From Flexivirga endophytica (GTDB taxonomy: Bacteria; Actinomycetota; Actinomycetes; Actinomycetales; Dermatophilaceae), in NCBI RefSeq assembly GCF_014640635.1, contig NZ_BMHI01000009.1:49304-113303 (forward strand): 64,000 bases of DNA, in the 5' to 3' direction. The notes beneath the pieces are model-generated. The model worked only from the letters and a program-made list of their open reading frames with translations. It was not told where the DNA came from and did no database searches. Of this stretch, positions 28,536-39,857 are shown in pieces. Numbering within the stretch: the first letter of the stretch is position 1; every line of letters begins with the position of its first letter. Made by a program: the position numbers and the translations under genes.

Positions 28536-29509
28536 GTGACACCGCCGCGTTGCTGACGGTCCTGGTCACCAGCCCTCGGATGCCGGCCGGGCTGATGTCC
28601 CGGGACGCCTGGACGGCCCTGGAACACGCTGACCGGGTGCTGGCCGCCGACATCGAGGACCCCTTGCCGGCCGCGATAGCAGCGTCCGGCATCGAGGTCA
28701 CCGCAATGCCGTTCGACTCGGCCGCTGCCGCGGCGCGGACGCTGGTCGGGTCAGCGGCGTCCGGTTCCGTGCTGTGGGTCGGCTCACCGGACGCCGACCC
28801 CGGCCTCACCGACGCGCTCGCCGAAGAACTCACCCGGCTGGACGAGCCGCCGCAGATCGAGGTGCTCGTCGGCTCCTGGGACCTGCCGGGCGCACGCCTA
28901 CTGGACGCGGTCGCCGTGATGGACGCGCTGCGGTCTCCCGGCGGCTGCCCGTGGGACGCCGAGCAGACCCACCGGTCGCTGGCCAAATACCTCCTCGAGG
29001 AGGCCCACGAGACGGTCGAGGCGATCGAGACCGACGACGCAGAGCACATCGCGGAGGAGCTCGGCGACGTGTTGCTGCAGGTGCTCTTCCACGCCCGCAT
29101 CGCCGCCGACGAGGATCCCGGCTACGACATCGACGACGTCGCAGCAGGTTTGGTGGAGAAGCTGATTCGACGGCACCCGCACGTGTTCGCCGACGGTGCG
29201 GCGAGCACGCCGGAGGAGGTCGAGCAGTCCTGGGAGCAGATCAAGGCCGCCGAGAAGACCGATCGCGACGAGGACGACCTGCTGGCCGGCATCCCCGCTT
29301 CGCTGTCGCCGCTGCTGATCGCGGAGAAGCTTCTCACCCGGGCGCACCGGCGCGGCATACACCTGTCGTTTGGAGACGGCACCGACGACAAGGCCGACCT
29401 CGGCGGACGACTGCTGGCGTTGGTCGCGGAGGCCCGTGCTGCCGGCTCCTCGGCCGACGCGGTGCTGCGCGCGACGCTGCGTGACCTCGCTCGCCCGCCG
29501 GCGGAGTAA
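28532..29509 (+). CDS. mazG: Nucleoside triphosphate pyrophosphohydrolase MazG
   Basis: A 325-residue protein, the same length as the mycobacterial MazG. The first ~110 residues are the divergent N-terminal extension typical of actinobacteria (LLTVLVTSPRMPAGLMSRDA). The MazG module begins at MDALRSPGGCPWDAEQTHRS and has the EExxE...ExxD metal-binding motif (EEAHETVEAIETDDA, EHIAEELGDVLLQV). It hydrolyses non-canonical or oxidised NTPs, guarding the nucleotide pool. GTG start at 28532 overlaps the lipoprotein stop. Confidence 0.95.
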   Translation: MSDTAALLTVLVTSPRMPAGLMSRDAWTALEHADRVLAADIEDPLPAAIAASGIEVTAMPFDSAAAAARTLVGSAASGSVLWVGSPDADPGLTDALAEELTRLDEPPQIEVLVGSWDLPGARLLDAVAVMDALRSPGGCPWDAEQTHRSLAKYLLEEAHETVEAIETDDAEHIAEELGDVLLQVLFHARIAADEDPGYDIDDVAAGLVEKLIRRHPHVFADGAASTPEEVEQSWEQIKAAEKTDRDEDDLLAGIPASLSPLLIAEKLLTRAHRRGIHLSFGDGTDDKADLGGRLLALVAEARAAGSSADAVLRATLRDLARPPAE

Positions 29510-29538
29510 CCGCCGCACGGCATGGCAGGCTGCCGGGT

Positions 29539-30075
29539 ATGACGAACTCCGCGCTCGCGTCGGCGATCGACGCACGGTGCCGGCTGCACGGGGAATTCAC
29601 CCTGCGGTCGGGCCAGGTGGCCGACGAATACTTCGACAAATACCTCTTCGAGGGCGACCCGCAACTGATCCGTCGGGTCGCCGAGGAGATGCAGCCACTG
29701 CTGCCCGCTGACACCCTCGTGCTCGGCGGTCTGGAGCTCGGTGGTGTGCCGATCGCCGCCGTGCTCGGCCAGATCGCAGATCTGCCAACGGTTTTCGTGC
29801 GCAAGAAGGCTAAGGGCTACGGCACTCGCAAGCTCGCCGAAGGCGGCGCGGTCGAGGGCCGGCACGTCGTCCTGGTCGAGGACGTGATCACCACTGGCGG
29901 TGCCGTCATCGCGGCCGCGAATGCGCTGCGCGAGCTCGGTGCTCGTGTCGAGCTGGTGGTCTGTGCGATCGATCGGCGCCCGCCGGAGGCGACCGGCCTG
30001 GACGACGCCGCCATCGAAGTGCGGTCGGTGTTCACCCGTGCCGATCTGGACACGGCCCGCGCCGCCCATCGATGA
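29539..30075 (+). CDS. pyrE: Orotate phosphoribosyltransferase
   Basis: A 178-residue type I phosphoribosyltransferase. It carries the catalytic loop RKKAKGYGTRKLAEGG and the PRPP-binding signature VLVEDVITTGGAVIA, with the orotate-binding opening FTLRSGQVADEYFDKYLFEG. It joins orotate to PRPP to make OMP in pyrimidine synthesis. Other pyr genes are not nearby, so its location next to mazG is a lineage feature. Start ATG 29539. Confidence 0.93.
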   Translation: MTNSALASAIDARCRLHGEFTLRSGQVADEYFDKYLFEGDPQLIRRVAEEMQPLLPADTLVLGGLELGGVPIAAVLGQIADLPTVFVRKKAKGYGTRKLAEGGAVEGRHVVLVEDVITTGGAVIAAANALRELGARVELVVCAIDRRPPEATGLDDAAIEVRSVFTRADLDTARAAHR

Positions 30076-30111
30076 CTCGGCGCGCACTGGCCCGGTGCGA
30101 TGATGGGCGCC

Positions 30112-30738
30112 ATGGTCTATCTGCCCGCCCATGACGAGGCGACCTCCGCGGCCGACGTTGCAGAGCTGATCGCCGTCAACCCGTTCGCAACGTTGATCAC
30201 CACGGACGGAACAGCGCTCGTCGCCAACCACATTCCGCTGTTGCTGGAGAGTGGTGCGGACGGAGAGAAGCTCATCGGGCACGTCGCACGCGCCAACGAC
30301 GTATGGCGCGAGGGCAACCACGAGGGGGAGACTCTCGTGGTGTTCAGCGGGGCCCACCACTACGTCTCACCGACGTGGTACCCGTCCAAGCAGGAGCACC
30401 ACCAGGTCGTGCCGACCTGGAACTACTTGGTGGCGCACGTGTATGGCGAGCTCGTCATACACGATGACCTGCGGTGGACCAGGGGAGCCGTCGCGAAGCT
30501 CACCGGCGTGATGGAGCACGGGCGTGCCGACGCGTGGCACATGGGCCAGGCGCCGGCCGACTATGTCGCCGGCCAGCTCGAGAAGATCGTCGGGATCGAG
30601 TTGCGGATCTCGCGCATCGTGGGGAAGTTCAAGGTCAGCGCACACCGCAGCAGTGCCGACCGCGGCGGTGCGGCCGACGGGATCGAAACCGACTCCGGCC
30701 CGTCGCCGCTGGTCGACGCGATGCGTGCCGTCGACTAG
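30112..30738 (+). CDS. PaiB-type FMN-binding negative transcriptional regulator
   Basis: About 208 residues starting MVYLPAHDEATSAADVAELI. The split-barrel FMN fold and family signatures are present: NPFATLITTDGTALVANHIP, then HHYVSPTWYPSKQEHHQVVP, then PTWNYLVAHVYGEL. PaiB-like proteins were named for repression of sporulation genes in Bacillus, but many are likely flavin or heme enzymes; a direct regulatory role here is doubtful. Single gene, convergent with the conservon. Confidence 0.88.
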   Translation: MVYLPAHDEATSAADVAELIAVNPFATLITTDGTALVANHIPLLLESGADGEKLIGHVARANDVWREGNHEGETLVVFSGAHHYVSPTWYPSKQEHHQVVPTWNYLVAHVYGELVIHDDLRWTRGAVAKLTGVMEHGRADAWHMGQAPADYVAGQLEKIVGIELRISRIVGKFKVSAHRSSADRGGAADGIETDSGPSPLVDAMRAVD

Positions 30739-30744
30739 TCCGTC

Positions 30745-30816
30745 CATAAGTGGCAACGGTCGCCGGTTGGAGTGGCGCAATGGCCCGCATCCGGTGCATA
30801 AGTGGCAACGGTCGCC
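30745..30816. repeat. Two exact copies of a 20-bp direct repeat
   Basis: CATAAGTGGCAACGGTCGCC occurs at 30745-30764 and 30797-30816, 52 bp apart start to start, in the gap between convergent genes. No hairpin potential; the spacer contains no gene. Possibly a remnant of a duplicated segment or a small repeat family. Confidence 0.8.
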
Positions 30817-30881
30817 CTCAAGATGCGGTCATGCCCGCGAGTGGCGTGATTTGAGGACGACGGTCGCGAAGAAGGCGCGCC

Positions 30882-31472
30882 TCAGCTCGGCTGCGGAGCA
30901 ACGCCATGATGCTGCAGCGCGAACTCCGTCACGCGCACCAGCGCAGTCTTGGCCGATTCGCGATCGCGGGCGTCGACCCGGATCAACGGGATGGTCGGAG
31001 AGATCGCCAGCGCGTCGGCGATCTCCTGCTCGGAGTGGACGCGCGTGCCGTCGAACTGGTTGACCGCGACGATGAACGGCAGCCCTTTGGCCTCGAAGTA
31101 GTCGATCGCGGAGAACGCGTCACCGAGCCGGGCGGTGTCGACCAGCACGATGGCGCCGATCGCGCCACGCACCAGGTCGTCCCACATGAACCAGAAGCGC
31201 CGCTGCCCGGGCGTCCCGAAGAGGTAGAGCACCAGATCGTCGGCCAGGGTGATCCGGCCGAAGTCCATCGCCACGGTGGTGGTGTTCTTGTTCGGCGTCG
31301 ACGTGAGGTTGTCGGTGCCCTCAGACAGCTGCGTCACGGTCGCCTCGGTCGTGAGCGGGACGATCTCGGAGACCGCGCCGACGAGCGTTGTCTTACCGAC
31401 ACCGAATCCGCCCGCGACGACAATCTTTGTCGACGTCGTACGACGGCTCGGGTCAGAGGTCGCGGAGTCCAC
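30882..31472 (-). CDS. cvnD: Conservon small GTPase, CvnD
   Basis: A 196-residue Ras-like GTPase. P-loop GGFGVGKTT (~21-29), switch 2 GTPGQRRFWFMWDDL, and base-specificity NQFD (for NKxD). It is the fourth gene of the conservon; its start overlaps the CvnC end by 20 bases. CvnD proteins act at the membrane with the CvnA kinase-like sensor and CvnB roadblock protein, loosely resembling a eukaryotic GPCR-G-protein relay. Lacks any membrane segment itself. Confidence 0.95.
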   Translation of the reverse strand: MDSATSDPSRRTTSTKIVVAGGFGVGKTTLVGAVSEIVPLTTEATVTQLSEGTDNLTSTPNKNTTTVAMDFGRITLADDLVLYLFGTPGQRRFWFMWDDLVRGAIGAIVLVDTARLGDAFSAIDYFEAKGLPFIVAVNQFDGTRVHSEQEIADALAISPTIPLIRVDARDRESAKTALVRVTEFALQHHGVAPQPS

Positions 31473-31854
31473 GCAAAGTCCTTTCGATCAAGTTGATGCG
31501 CTCGGCACTGGAGGTGCTGTCGGTGAGAGTGTTCTGCAACTGCACGTAACCGTGGGTGACCAGGTCACCGACGAGCACGCGGGCGACGCCGATCGCGAGT
31601 CCGGCACGGGATGCGATCTCGGCGACCGAAAGGCGTTCTGCGGCACACAGATTGGCGATCCGACTGCTCGGATCATGTGGCTGCCACCGTCGGTCGTGTC
31701 CGGCTTGGGTGAGCTCGACACTGGCTTCCATCGGCACGTCGACCGCGCTGGCGGTGCGGCCCGCGGTCAACGTGTAGGGCCGCACGACACTCGCGGCCGG
31801 CTCGTCGTCCTGGTCGACGGAACCGTCCCAGCCGTCCGGGTCGATGTCAGTCAT
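31453..31854 (-). CDS. cvnC: Conservon DUF742 protein, CvnC
   Basis: A 133-residue DUF742 protein with the hallmark VRPYTLTAGRT early on and a C-terminal winged-helix-like part (LSVAEIASRAGLAIGVARVL, VGDLVTHGYVQL). The gene sits between cvnB and cvnD in the invariant A-B-C-D order; spacing to cvnB is nine bases and it overlaps cvnD. Precise role unknown, possibly a DNA-binding or adaptor subunit of the conservon. Confidence 0.93.
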   Translation of the reverse strand: MTDIDPDGWDGSVDQDDEPAASVVRPYTLTAGRTASAVDVPMEASVELTQAGHDRRWQPHDPSSRIANLCAAERLSVAEIASRAGLAIGVARVLVGDLVTHGYVQLQNTLTDSTSSAERINLIERTLRGLRDL

Positions 31855-31863
31855 GCCCGGTCA

Positions 31864-32274
31864 TCACATTCTCGGCGCCGCATCCACGGCGCGGCCCACC
31901 CGCTCGACCATGATCGCCATCTCATAACCGATCTGGCCGATGTCGGCGGTCGCGGAGGTCAGCACGGCAAGGTGTGAGCCGTCGCCGACACTCATCAACA
32001 GCACGTAGCCGTGCTGCATCTCGATGATCGACTGCAGCACCGCACCGCCGTCGAAGAGACCGGCCGCACCCGTTGCGAGACTTGCCAGGCCGGACGACAC
32101 CGCAGCCATCTGCTCGGCACGGTCGACCGGCAACTCGGCATTGCGGGCGATCACCAGACCATCGACGGACACGAGGACCGCGTGGGTCACCCCGGCCGTG
32201 TCCTGCACGAATCGCGTGACGAGCCAGTCGTATTGACCGTTGTCGCCTGCAGTCGTGGAGTAGTCGGTCACCAT
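31864..32274 (-). CDS. cvnB: Roadblock/LC7 domain protein, CvnB
   Basis: A 136-residue roadblock/LC7 fold protein ([20 protein letters not shown], then [20 protein letters not shown]), similar to the GTPase-activating MglB family. It probably regulates the CvnD GTPase. Its ATG overlaps the cvnA stop by seven bases, so the two are translationally coupled. Confidence 0.95.
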   Translation of the reverse strand: MVTDYSTTAGDNGQYDWLVTRFVQDTAGVTHAVLVSVDGLVIARNAELPVDRAEQMAAVSSGLASLATGAAGLFDGGAVLQSIIEMQHGYVLLMSVGDGSHLAVLTSATADIGQIGYEMAIMVERVGRAVDAAPRM

Positions 32275-35009
32275 GGCCTCGATCCGTTGTCAGTGTCGTT
32301 GTCGTTGGTGCTCTGCCGGGCGCGTTCGACGCCCGCCTTGTAGCGGCTCAGCTTGGCGCGCAGCTCCTCCGGGTCACGCGTCGGTCGCGTGCCGGACTGC
32401 TCGACGCTGCCCGGGACGATGAATCGTCCTGGCTGCCGCTGAGGGAGTGCGCCTTCCTCGCTCGAGTGGTCCTCGGTCGCCACCTGCGCGGCCTCCCATG
32501 CCTGGTCCGTCGGTCCGCTGGACCACGTCGCGAACGGCTCACCGTCCGGAGTGAGCCAGCGCGAGCTGATCTGCTGGAAGATCGGAGTGTCCTCCTGCCG
32601 TGCAGGTGTATGGCGCACCGGCTCCTCCCGCTGCACGGCTGCCTGCTCCGCCGACGGGGCACTTGCTCCCGGGGCCTCGGTCCTCGGATGCCGTTGCGGC
32701 AGACCGGAGGTCGTCGTGGCCGACTGCGGCGGGCGATCGTCGGTTGCGACGGCCCGGCGGGCGGAGAAGAACGCCGAGGCGTTGCTCGCCCGCTCCGGGT
32801 CCGCCGTCGGCGCGGTGCCGATCGGGGAGACCCAGTTGCCGTTGCGTTCGGCTGTCGGAGAGACCCCTGCCGCCGCCGCTCGGGTTCCGAGCGACGCGGT
32901 GCCGCTCAACGAGGTCACGCCGGTCGCACCCGGGCGGCGACGAGGCAGCTCCGTGGTCTCGGTGACGTCGTCATCGCGGGCGTCGGCCGCCGCAGTCGAC
33001 TCCCGCGTCGCAGCCGACGATTCCGACGCGCCCAACGACTCCGCCATGGCCGAGGACGACGGCTCGCTGGACGACCCCACGGACACCAGCGATGCGGGTG
33101 CGGTCACGGCATCCGCCTCCGGGCGGGCGTAGACGTCGGTGCGGTCCTCGTCGGCGGTCGCGAGCTCGGACGTCAGCGCCTGGACGGGCACGTGCACGGC
33201 GGCGATCGTGCCCCGCTGCAGCCGGGAGCGCAGCCGGACGTCGATGCCGTGGCCGTCACTGAGCCGGGCGACCACGAACAGACCCATGTGCCGGGTGGTC
33301 CCGAGGCCGAATCGACCACCCGCGGTGATGTCGTTGTTGAGCTCTTTCAGCTCGTCCTTGTCGATGCCGAGACCGTGGTCCTCGATCTCCAGCAGCACGC
33401 CGCCGTCGATGGCTCGTGCACCGCTGATCTCGACACGGGAGTCCGGCGGTGAGTAGGCCAGGGCGTTGTCGACCAGCTCGGCGATGAGGTGGACGAGGTC
33501 GGTGGCGACCTCCTTGTCGACGACGTGATCCGGTAGTCCGCCGACGTTGACCCGCTGGTAGTCCTGCACCTCGGAGACCGCGGCGCCGACGACCTGGGCG
33601 AGCGGCAGCGGCCGGGCGCGCCCGCTGCCGGCATCGTTGCCCGCGAGCACCATGAGGCTCTGACCGTTCCGCCGCATCCGGGCGGCCATGTGGTCCAGCC
33701 GGAAGAGGCTGTCCAGTCGGGTCGGGTCGTCCTCGGTGCGTTCGAGTTGCTCCAGGAGGTTGAGCTGCTGATTGACCAGTGACGTGCTGCGTCGGGACAG
33801 CGTCTCGAACATCTCGGTCATCTGCCGGCGCAGGGTCGCCTGTTCGGAAGCGAGTCGGATCGCCCGGTTCTGCATGTCGTCGACCGCGCGCGAGAGCTGG
33901 CCCGTCTCCTCGCGGCTGCTCAGGGCGACGCTCTGGATCCGGCCGACGCCCTGACCGGTCCGAACCCGCTCGATCGCCGCCGGAAGGTGCTTCTGGGAGG
34001 CGTCGATCGTGCTGCGCCGCAGGGCGGCGATCGGCCGCACGAGCAGCGCTCGGGACAGGAAGTAGACGGCCAGCGCGGTCAGAATGAGCAGCGCCAGGAT
34101 GAGCGCGATCTGCAGCAGCGCCGAGCGGCGGGCGTCGTCGGCCTGCTTCTCGACCCGCTTCGTCGCTTCGCTCGCGGCGGACTGGTATGCCGGTTGGTAG
34201 GACTTGGTCACCGCACGGGTGACACTCATCACCTGGTCCAGGGTGCCGTCGGTCGTGAAGGCCAGCCGGCTGACGGTGTCCGACTGCAGTCCGGACACGT
34301 CCACAGCCGGCAGGTGCTCGGCCTGCACACGCTCGAGCGCGTCCCGCTCACCACCGACATCGGCCGCCAACTGCGTGCGCAGCGCGTTGCTGAAGTCCGT
34401 CCCGGCAGCCAGCTCCAACCGCTGGTCGGCGAGGTGGCTCTGCGCGGTGACCAGGTCGTGGAGCACGTTCAGCGTCGGGTCCGGGTGCACAGCGTCGAGG
34501 TCGTCCAGGAAGCCCAGCACGTCCGAGCTGATGGTCCCCGGCGCGAGCGTCGTGGAACCGGAGGTGGCGTTCGCGGCGGTGTCGAGGTTCTTGCCGGTGC
34601 TGACCGCGTCGTTGAGCAGGCTGGACTGGTGGCCGTTCAGGTCGGCCGACTTCATCGCGGACCGCAGCGTCCCCCGTGCCTGCTGGAACTGCGCACGGGC
34701 CGCACCCACGGTCTTGTCGGTGGCATTCGGACTCACCAGTTGCGTGGCGAGGTCCTGGCTGCTGGCGAGGTAATCGATCGCCGGCTCCAGCGCCTGGTAG
34801 CGGGTCTTCGCCTGCGACGCCGCCTGCGCGTCGGACCAGGCCCCGGCCACCCGTATGCCGACCAGGACGGTCGCGAAGACCAGCGGCAACGCGAGACAGG
34901 CGACCACTTTGCGGCGTACCGACCAGTCGCTCGGCGGCCAGAGGGTTCGGGTGACCGGTTTCATCTCGGTCGCGGGAGCCGTCGTCGCACCGCGGCGTGA
35001 TTCGGGCAT
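32268..35009 (-). CDS. cvnA: Conservon sensor histidine kinase-like protein, CvnA
   Basis: A 913-residue membrane sensor. A first helix near 34-52, a large extracytoplasmic nitrate-sensor-like helical domain (to ~300), a second helix ([20 protein letters not shown]), then HAMP and coiled-coil linker and an HATPase domain (~510-620; [47 protein letters not shown]). The DHp-like region has no obvious phospho-accepting H-E box, as is usual in conservons. Beyond ~650 a ~260-residue low-complexity Ala/Thr/Ser/Pro tail follows. GGAAGAG lies about nine bases before the ATG. Ligand unknown. Confidence 0.93.
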   Translation of the reverse strand: MPESRRGATTAPATEMKPVTRTLWPPSDWSVRRKVVACLALPLVFATVLVGIRVAGAWSDAQAASQAKTRYQALEPAIDYLASSQDLATQLVSPNATDKTVGAARAQFQQARGTLRSAMKSADLNGHQSSLLNDAVSTGKNLDTAANATSGSTTLAPGTISSDVLGFLDDLDAVHPDPTLNVLHDLVTAQSHLADQRLELAAGTDFSNALRTQLAADVGGERDALERVQAEHLPAVDVSGLQSDTVSRLAFTTDGTLDQVMSVTRAVTKSYQPAYQSAASEATKRVEKQADDARRSALLQIALILALLILTALAVYFLSRALLVRPIAALRRSTIDASQKHLPAAIERVRTGQGVGRIQSVALSSREETGQLSRAVDDMQNRAIRLASEQATLRRQMTEMFETLSRRSTSLVNQQLNLLEQLERTEDDPTRLDSLFRLDHMAARMRRNGQSLMVLAGNDAGSGRARPLPLAQVVGAAVSEVQDYQRVNVGGLPDHVVDKEVATDLVHLIAELVDNALAYSPPDSRVEISGARAIDGGVLLEIEDHGLGIDKDELKELNNDITAGGRFGLGTTRHMGLFVVARLSDGHGIDVRLRSRLQRGTIAAVHVPVQALTSELATADEDRTDVYARPEADAVTAPASLVSVGSSSEPSSSAMAESLGASESSAATRESTAAADARDDDVTETTELPRRRPGATGVTSLSGTASLGTRAAAAGVSPTAERNGNWVSPIGTAPTADPERASNASAFFSARRAVATDDRPPQSATTTSGLPQRHPRTEAPGASAPSAEQAAVQREEPVRHTPARQEDTPIFQQISSRWLTPDGEPFATWSSGPTDQAWEAAQVATEDHSSEEGALPQRQPGRFIVPGSVEQSGTRPTRDPEELRAKLSRYKAGVERARQSTNDNDTDNGSRPW

Positions 35010-35297
35010 CGTGATGATTCTCTTCCAGGTCGATGACGCGGGCAGCGGGGTTGCCGCGTTGCCTCACGGGTGGTGCGCGGTCGGCGCCGTTGACGACCTG
35101 CACACGATCTTGTGCCGACGTTGCCGCCGGCTCCGCAGCGACCGGCATTCCGGTCGGGCGCGGGCGACTTCATCGACGCCCACCGAGACAGAATGCCGCA
35201 TATGAGCCGTTCGCGAGGCAGGAATGGCGCAGACTGCCGCCGCAGTCGCAGCCATTCTGACAGGTCGTTATCGGCCGGGAGGGCAGGTTCGGCAAAC

Positions 35298-36188
35298 TCA
35301 CCGTGGTAGCGACACGTCCCGTGCCGCTACGACGATCGCGTCGGCCACCGCGTTCACCGTCCGCGGGCGCGGCGGTGCGCCATAGGTGACGACCTGGACC
35401 TGCCGGGTGGCCGGTAGCCGCGTGACACGGACCCCTGGATGTTGGTGCACCGCGAGTGCCAGCCCGGGCAGGATGCTCACCAACGCGCCCTGCGCGACCA
35501 GGGCCTGCACGGCGAGGTAGTCGTCGGTGGCGAAACTGATCTCCGGCTCGTAGCCGCTGGCGGCACACAACTCGACCAGCTGCGCGCGGCAACGCTCGCA
35601 CCCCGCGACCCAGGCCGTATGGCGATGTGCGCGCAACGCCCGTCCGGCCGTGCGGGCGCGTTCGGCCGCGGGCTCCACGAGGTAGAGGTGATCGGTCAGG
35701 ACGGTGTCGGCGCTGAGCAGGTCGGCCTCGGTGTCGTCATACGTGAAGGTGATCGCGAGATCGACCCGTCCGGCGCGCAACGATTCAATGGCGTCGGGCG
35801 GCTCGGCCTCGACGAGCTCGATGGCGACGCCCGGCGCAGACTCGCGCAGGGCGGCCAGAGCCGGCGGCACCAGGGTCGCGGCGGCCGATGGGAACGCCGC
35901 GAGTCGGACACGCCCGGCACGCAGTCCGGCGGTCAGCTCCAGCTCCTCCTCGGCACGCCGGCTGAGCGCCAGGATCTCCTCGGCGCGATGCGCCAGCGCC
36001 ATACCTTCCGCAGTCAGTCGCACCCCACGACCGACCCGCTGGAGGAGGACGGTTCGGGTCTCCGCCTCGAGCCGGCGCAGGTGGTGGGAGATGGTGGGTT
36101 GTCCGTAGTGCAGCTCATCGGCCGCCGCAGACACCGATCCGGTGCGCGCGACGGCGACGAGCGCCTGCAGGCGGCGGAGGTCGAGCAT
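35298..36188 (-). CDS. LysR-family transcriptional regulator
   Basis: A 296-residue LysR protein: N-terminal winged helix (LRRLQALVAVARTGSVSAAA, then YGQPTISHHLRRLEAETRTV) and a periplasmic-binding-like effector domain from ~90. It diverges from the PLP-dependent dehydratase gene across 85 bases that contain a nested dyad, the standard LysR-target arrangement, so it likely activates or represses that gene in response to an amino acid or its product. Confidence 0.92.
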   Translation of the reverse strand: MLDLRRLQALVAVARTGSVSAAADELHYGQPTISHHLRRLEAETRTVLLQRVGRGVRLTAEGMALAHRAEEILALSRRAEEELELTAGLRAGRVRLAAFPSAAATLVPPALAALRESAPGVAIELVEAEPPDAIESLRAGRVDLAITFTYDDTEADLLSADTVLTDHLYLVEPAAERARTAGRALRAHRHTAWVAGCERCRAQLVELCAASGYEPEISFATDDYLAVQALVAQGALVSILPGLALAVHQHPGVRVTRLPATRQVQVVTYGAPPRPRTVNAVADAIVVAARDVSLPR

Positions 36189-36197
36189 GTGGCAAAC

Positions 36198-36219
36198 ATA
36201 TCGATGTCATCGTTGATAT
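36198..36219. promoter_or_regulatory. Nested operator dyads between the LysR and dehydratase genes
   Basis: Outer repeat ATATC (36198-36202)...GATAT (36215-36219) and inner perfect CGATG-T-CATCG (36202-36212). The A+T-rich T-N11-A form fits a LysR binding site about 10 bases from the LysR start codon and ~55 from the dehydratase start. Confidence 0.6.
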
Positions 36220-36273
36220 TGCCAGAAAAGATCTATTGGACCGATGTAATGCCGACGGCCCACACTGGCCGGT

Positions 36274-38662
<2,389 letters not shown>

Positions 38663-38770
38663 GCCGGTTTCAACAAGCACGGGAGGTTGGAGATGTGGTG
38701 CCGACGCAAAGAGCTTGCGACCCTCAGCGGCAGCGCAGCCTAAACCTCAAGGGCGACGAAAGGCCTTCCA

Positions 38771-39316
38771 GTGACACGCGATTCGCGTAAGACGACCACC
38801 ACAGGTCGGTCACGCGAGACGTCGCGCCCTGCGACGGGACGTCGGCGGACCGGCCCGGCGCGCAGCACCACGGTGCGCAGTGCGTCGAGTCGGCCGGCGG
38901 CGTCCGGCGGCAAGGACCGGACCGGGGCCGGGCGTGCGGTGCGCAAGCAGCGTTCGCCGCGCTCGATGCGCCGGCTGGCCGTCGTCGGCGCGTTGATCGT
39001 CTTCCTCGCGGTCGTGATCGCACCCACCGTGCGCTCCTATGTGTCCGAGCGCCAGCACGTGTCGCGGCTGCAGGCCCAGGTGGCCGCGCAACAGCAGGAC
39101 ATCACCTCGCTCAAGGAGACCAAGCGCAAGTGGGCCGACCCCGACTACGTCGCCGCGCAGGCCGGCAAGCGCCTCGGCTTCGCCAAGCCCGGCAAGACCC
39201 TGACGGTCTACGTCACCGACGAGAAGTCCAAGCGAGTGGCAGCGGCGAAGTCCCAGGAGAAGCAGACGTGGTACGGCACCATCTGGAAGTCCGTCGTCGC
39301 ATCCGGCGAGCACTGA
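38771..39316 (+). CDS. ftsB: Septum formation initiator FtsB/DivIC-family protein
   Basis: A 181-residue bitopic protein: a basic, Thr/Ser/Arg-rich N-terminal cytoplasmic region (~65 residues), one transmembrane helix (LAVVGALIVFLAVVIAPTV), then a coiled coil (SERQHVSRLQAQVAAQQQDI) and the conserved WADPDYVAAQAGKRLGFAKP segment. It belongs to the FtsQBL-type complex that activates septal wall synthesis. GTG start; stop lies inside a duplicated 15-bp sequence that also supplies the next gene's start codon. Confidence 0.93.
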   Translation: MTRDSRKTTTTGRSRETSRPATGRRRTGPARSTTVRSASSRPAASGGKDRTGAGRAVRKQRSPRSMRRLAVVGALIVFLAVVIAPTVRSYVSERQHVSRLQAQVAAQQQDITSLKETKRKWADPDYVAAQAGKRLGFAKPGKTLTVYVTDEKSKRVAAAKSQEKQTWYGTIWKSVVASGEH

Positions 39317-39341
39317 TCCGTCGATGACTGATCCGTCGATG
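39312..39341. repeat. Tandem 15-bp duplication spanning ftsB stop and DUF501 start
   Basis: ACTGATCCGTCGATG occurs twice head to tail (39312-39326, 39327-39341). Each copy ends in an in-frame ATG, so the DUF501 gene has two start codons five codons apart. Confidence 0.9.
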
Positions 39342-39857
39342 GCCGAGAGCCCTTTGCCCCCAGTCGATCCCGCAGATCTTGCCGTCGTCGAGCGACAGCT
39401 CGGCCGGCTGCCGCGCGGAGTTGTCGAAGTTGCGGCACGCTGTCCCTGCGGTTGCCCGGCGGTCGTGCGCACGCTGCCCCGGTTGCCCGACGGCACGCCG
39501 TTCCCCACCAGTTTCTATGCCACCTGCCCACGGTTGACGCGTGCGATCGGCACGCTGGAGTCGCAGGGCATGATGCGTGACATGTCCGATCGGCTGGCGG
39601 CCGACCCGGAGCTGGCTGCGGCGTACCGAGGAGCCCACGAGGACTACCTGCGCCGGCGTGCGGAGCTGGGTGACGTCCCCGAGATCAACGGCATCTCCGC
39701 CGGCGGGATGCCCGACCGGGTGAAGTGCCTGCACGTGCTCGTCGCGCACTCGATGGCGGTCGGCCCGGGCGTCAATCCGCTGGGGGACGAAGCACTTTCG
39801 GCGCTGCCCGCCTGGTGGGAGGGCGGCTGCTGCGATGCCGTCCCCGAGAGCAGATGA
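39324..39857 (+). CDS. DUF501 domain protein
   Basis: A 177-residue soluble protein of the actinobacterial DUF501 family (VERQLGRLPRGVVEVAARCP, then CGCPAVVRTLPRLPDGTPFP, FYATCPRLTRAIGTLES, CLHVLVAHSMAVG, then WWEGGCC). Conserved cysteines suggest metal or redox chemistry, unproven. It begins inside the 15-bp duplication; MTDPSM from the first ATG or MAESP from the second. Stop overlaps the ppx start (ATGA). Confidence 0.92.
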   Translation: MTDPSMAESPLPPVDPADLAVVERQLGRLPRGVVEVAARCPCGCPAVVRTLPRLPDGTPFPTSFYATCPRLTRAIGTLESQGMMRDMSDRLAADPELAAAYRGAHEDYLRRRAELGDVPEINGISAGGMPDRVKCLHVLVAHSMAVGPGVNPLGDEALSALPAWWEGGCCDAVPESR

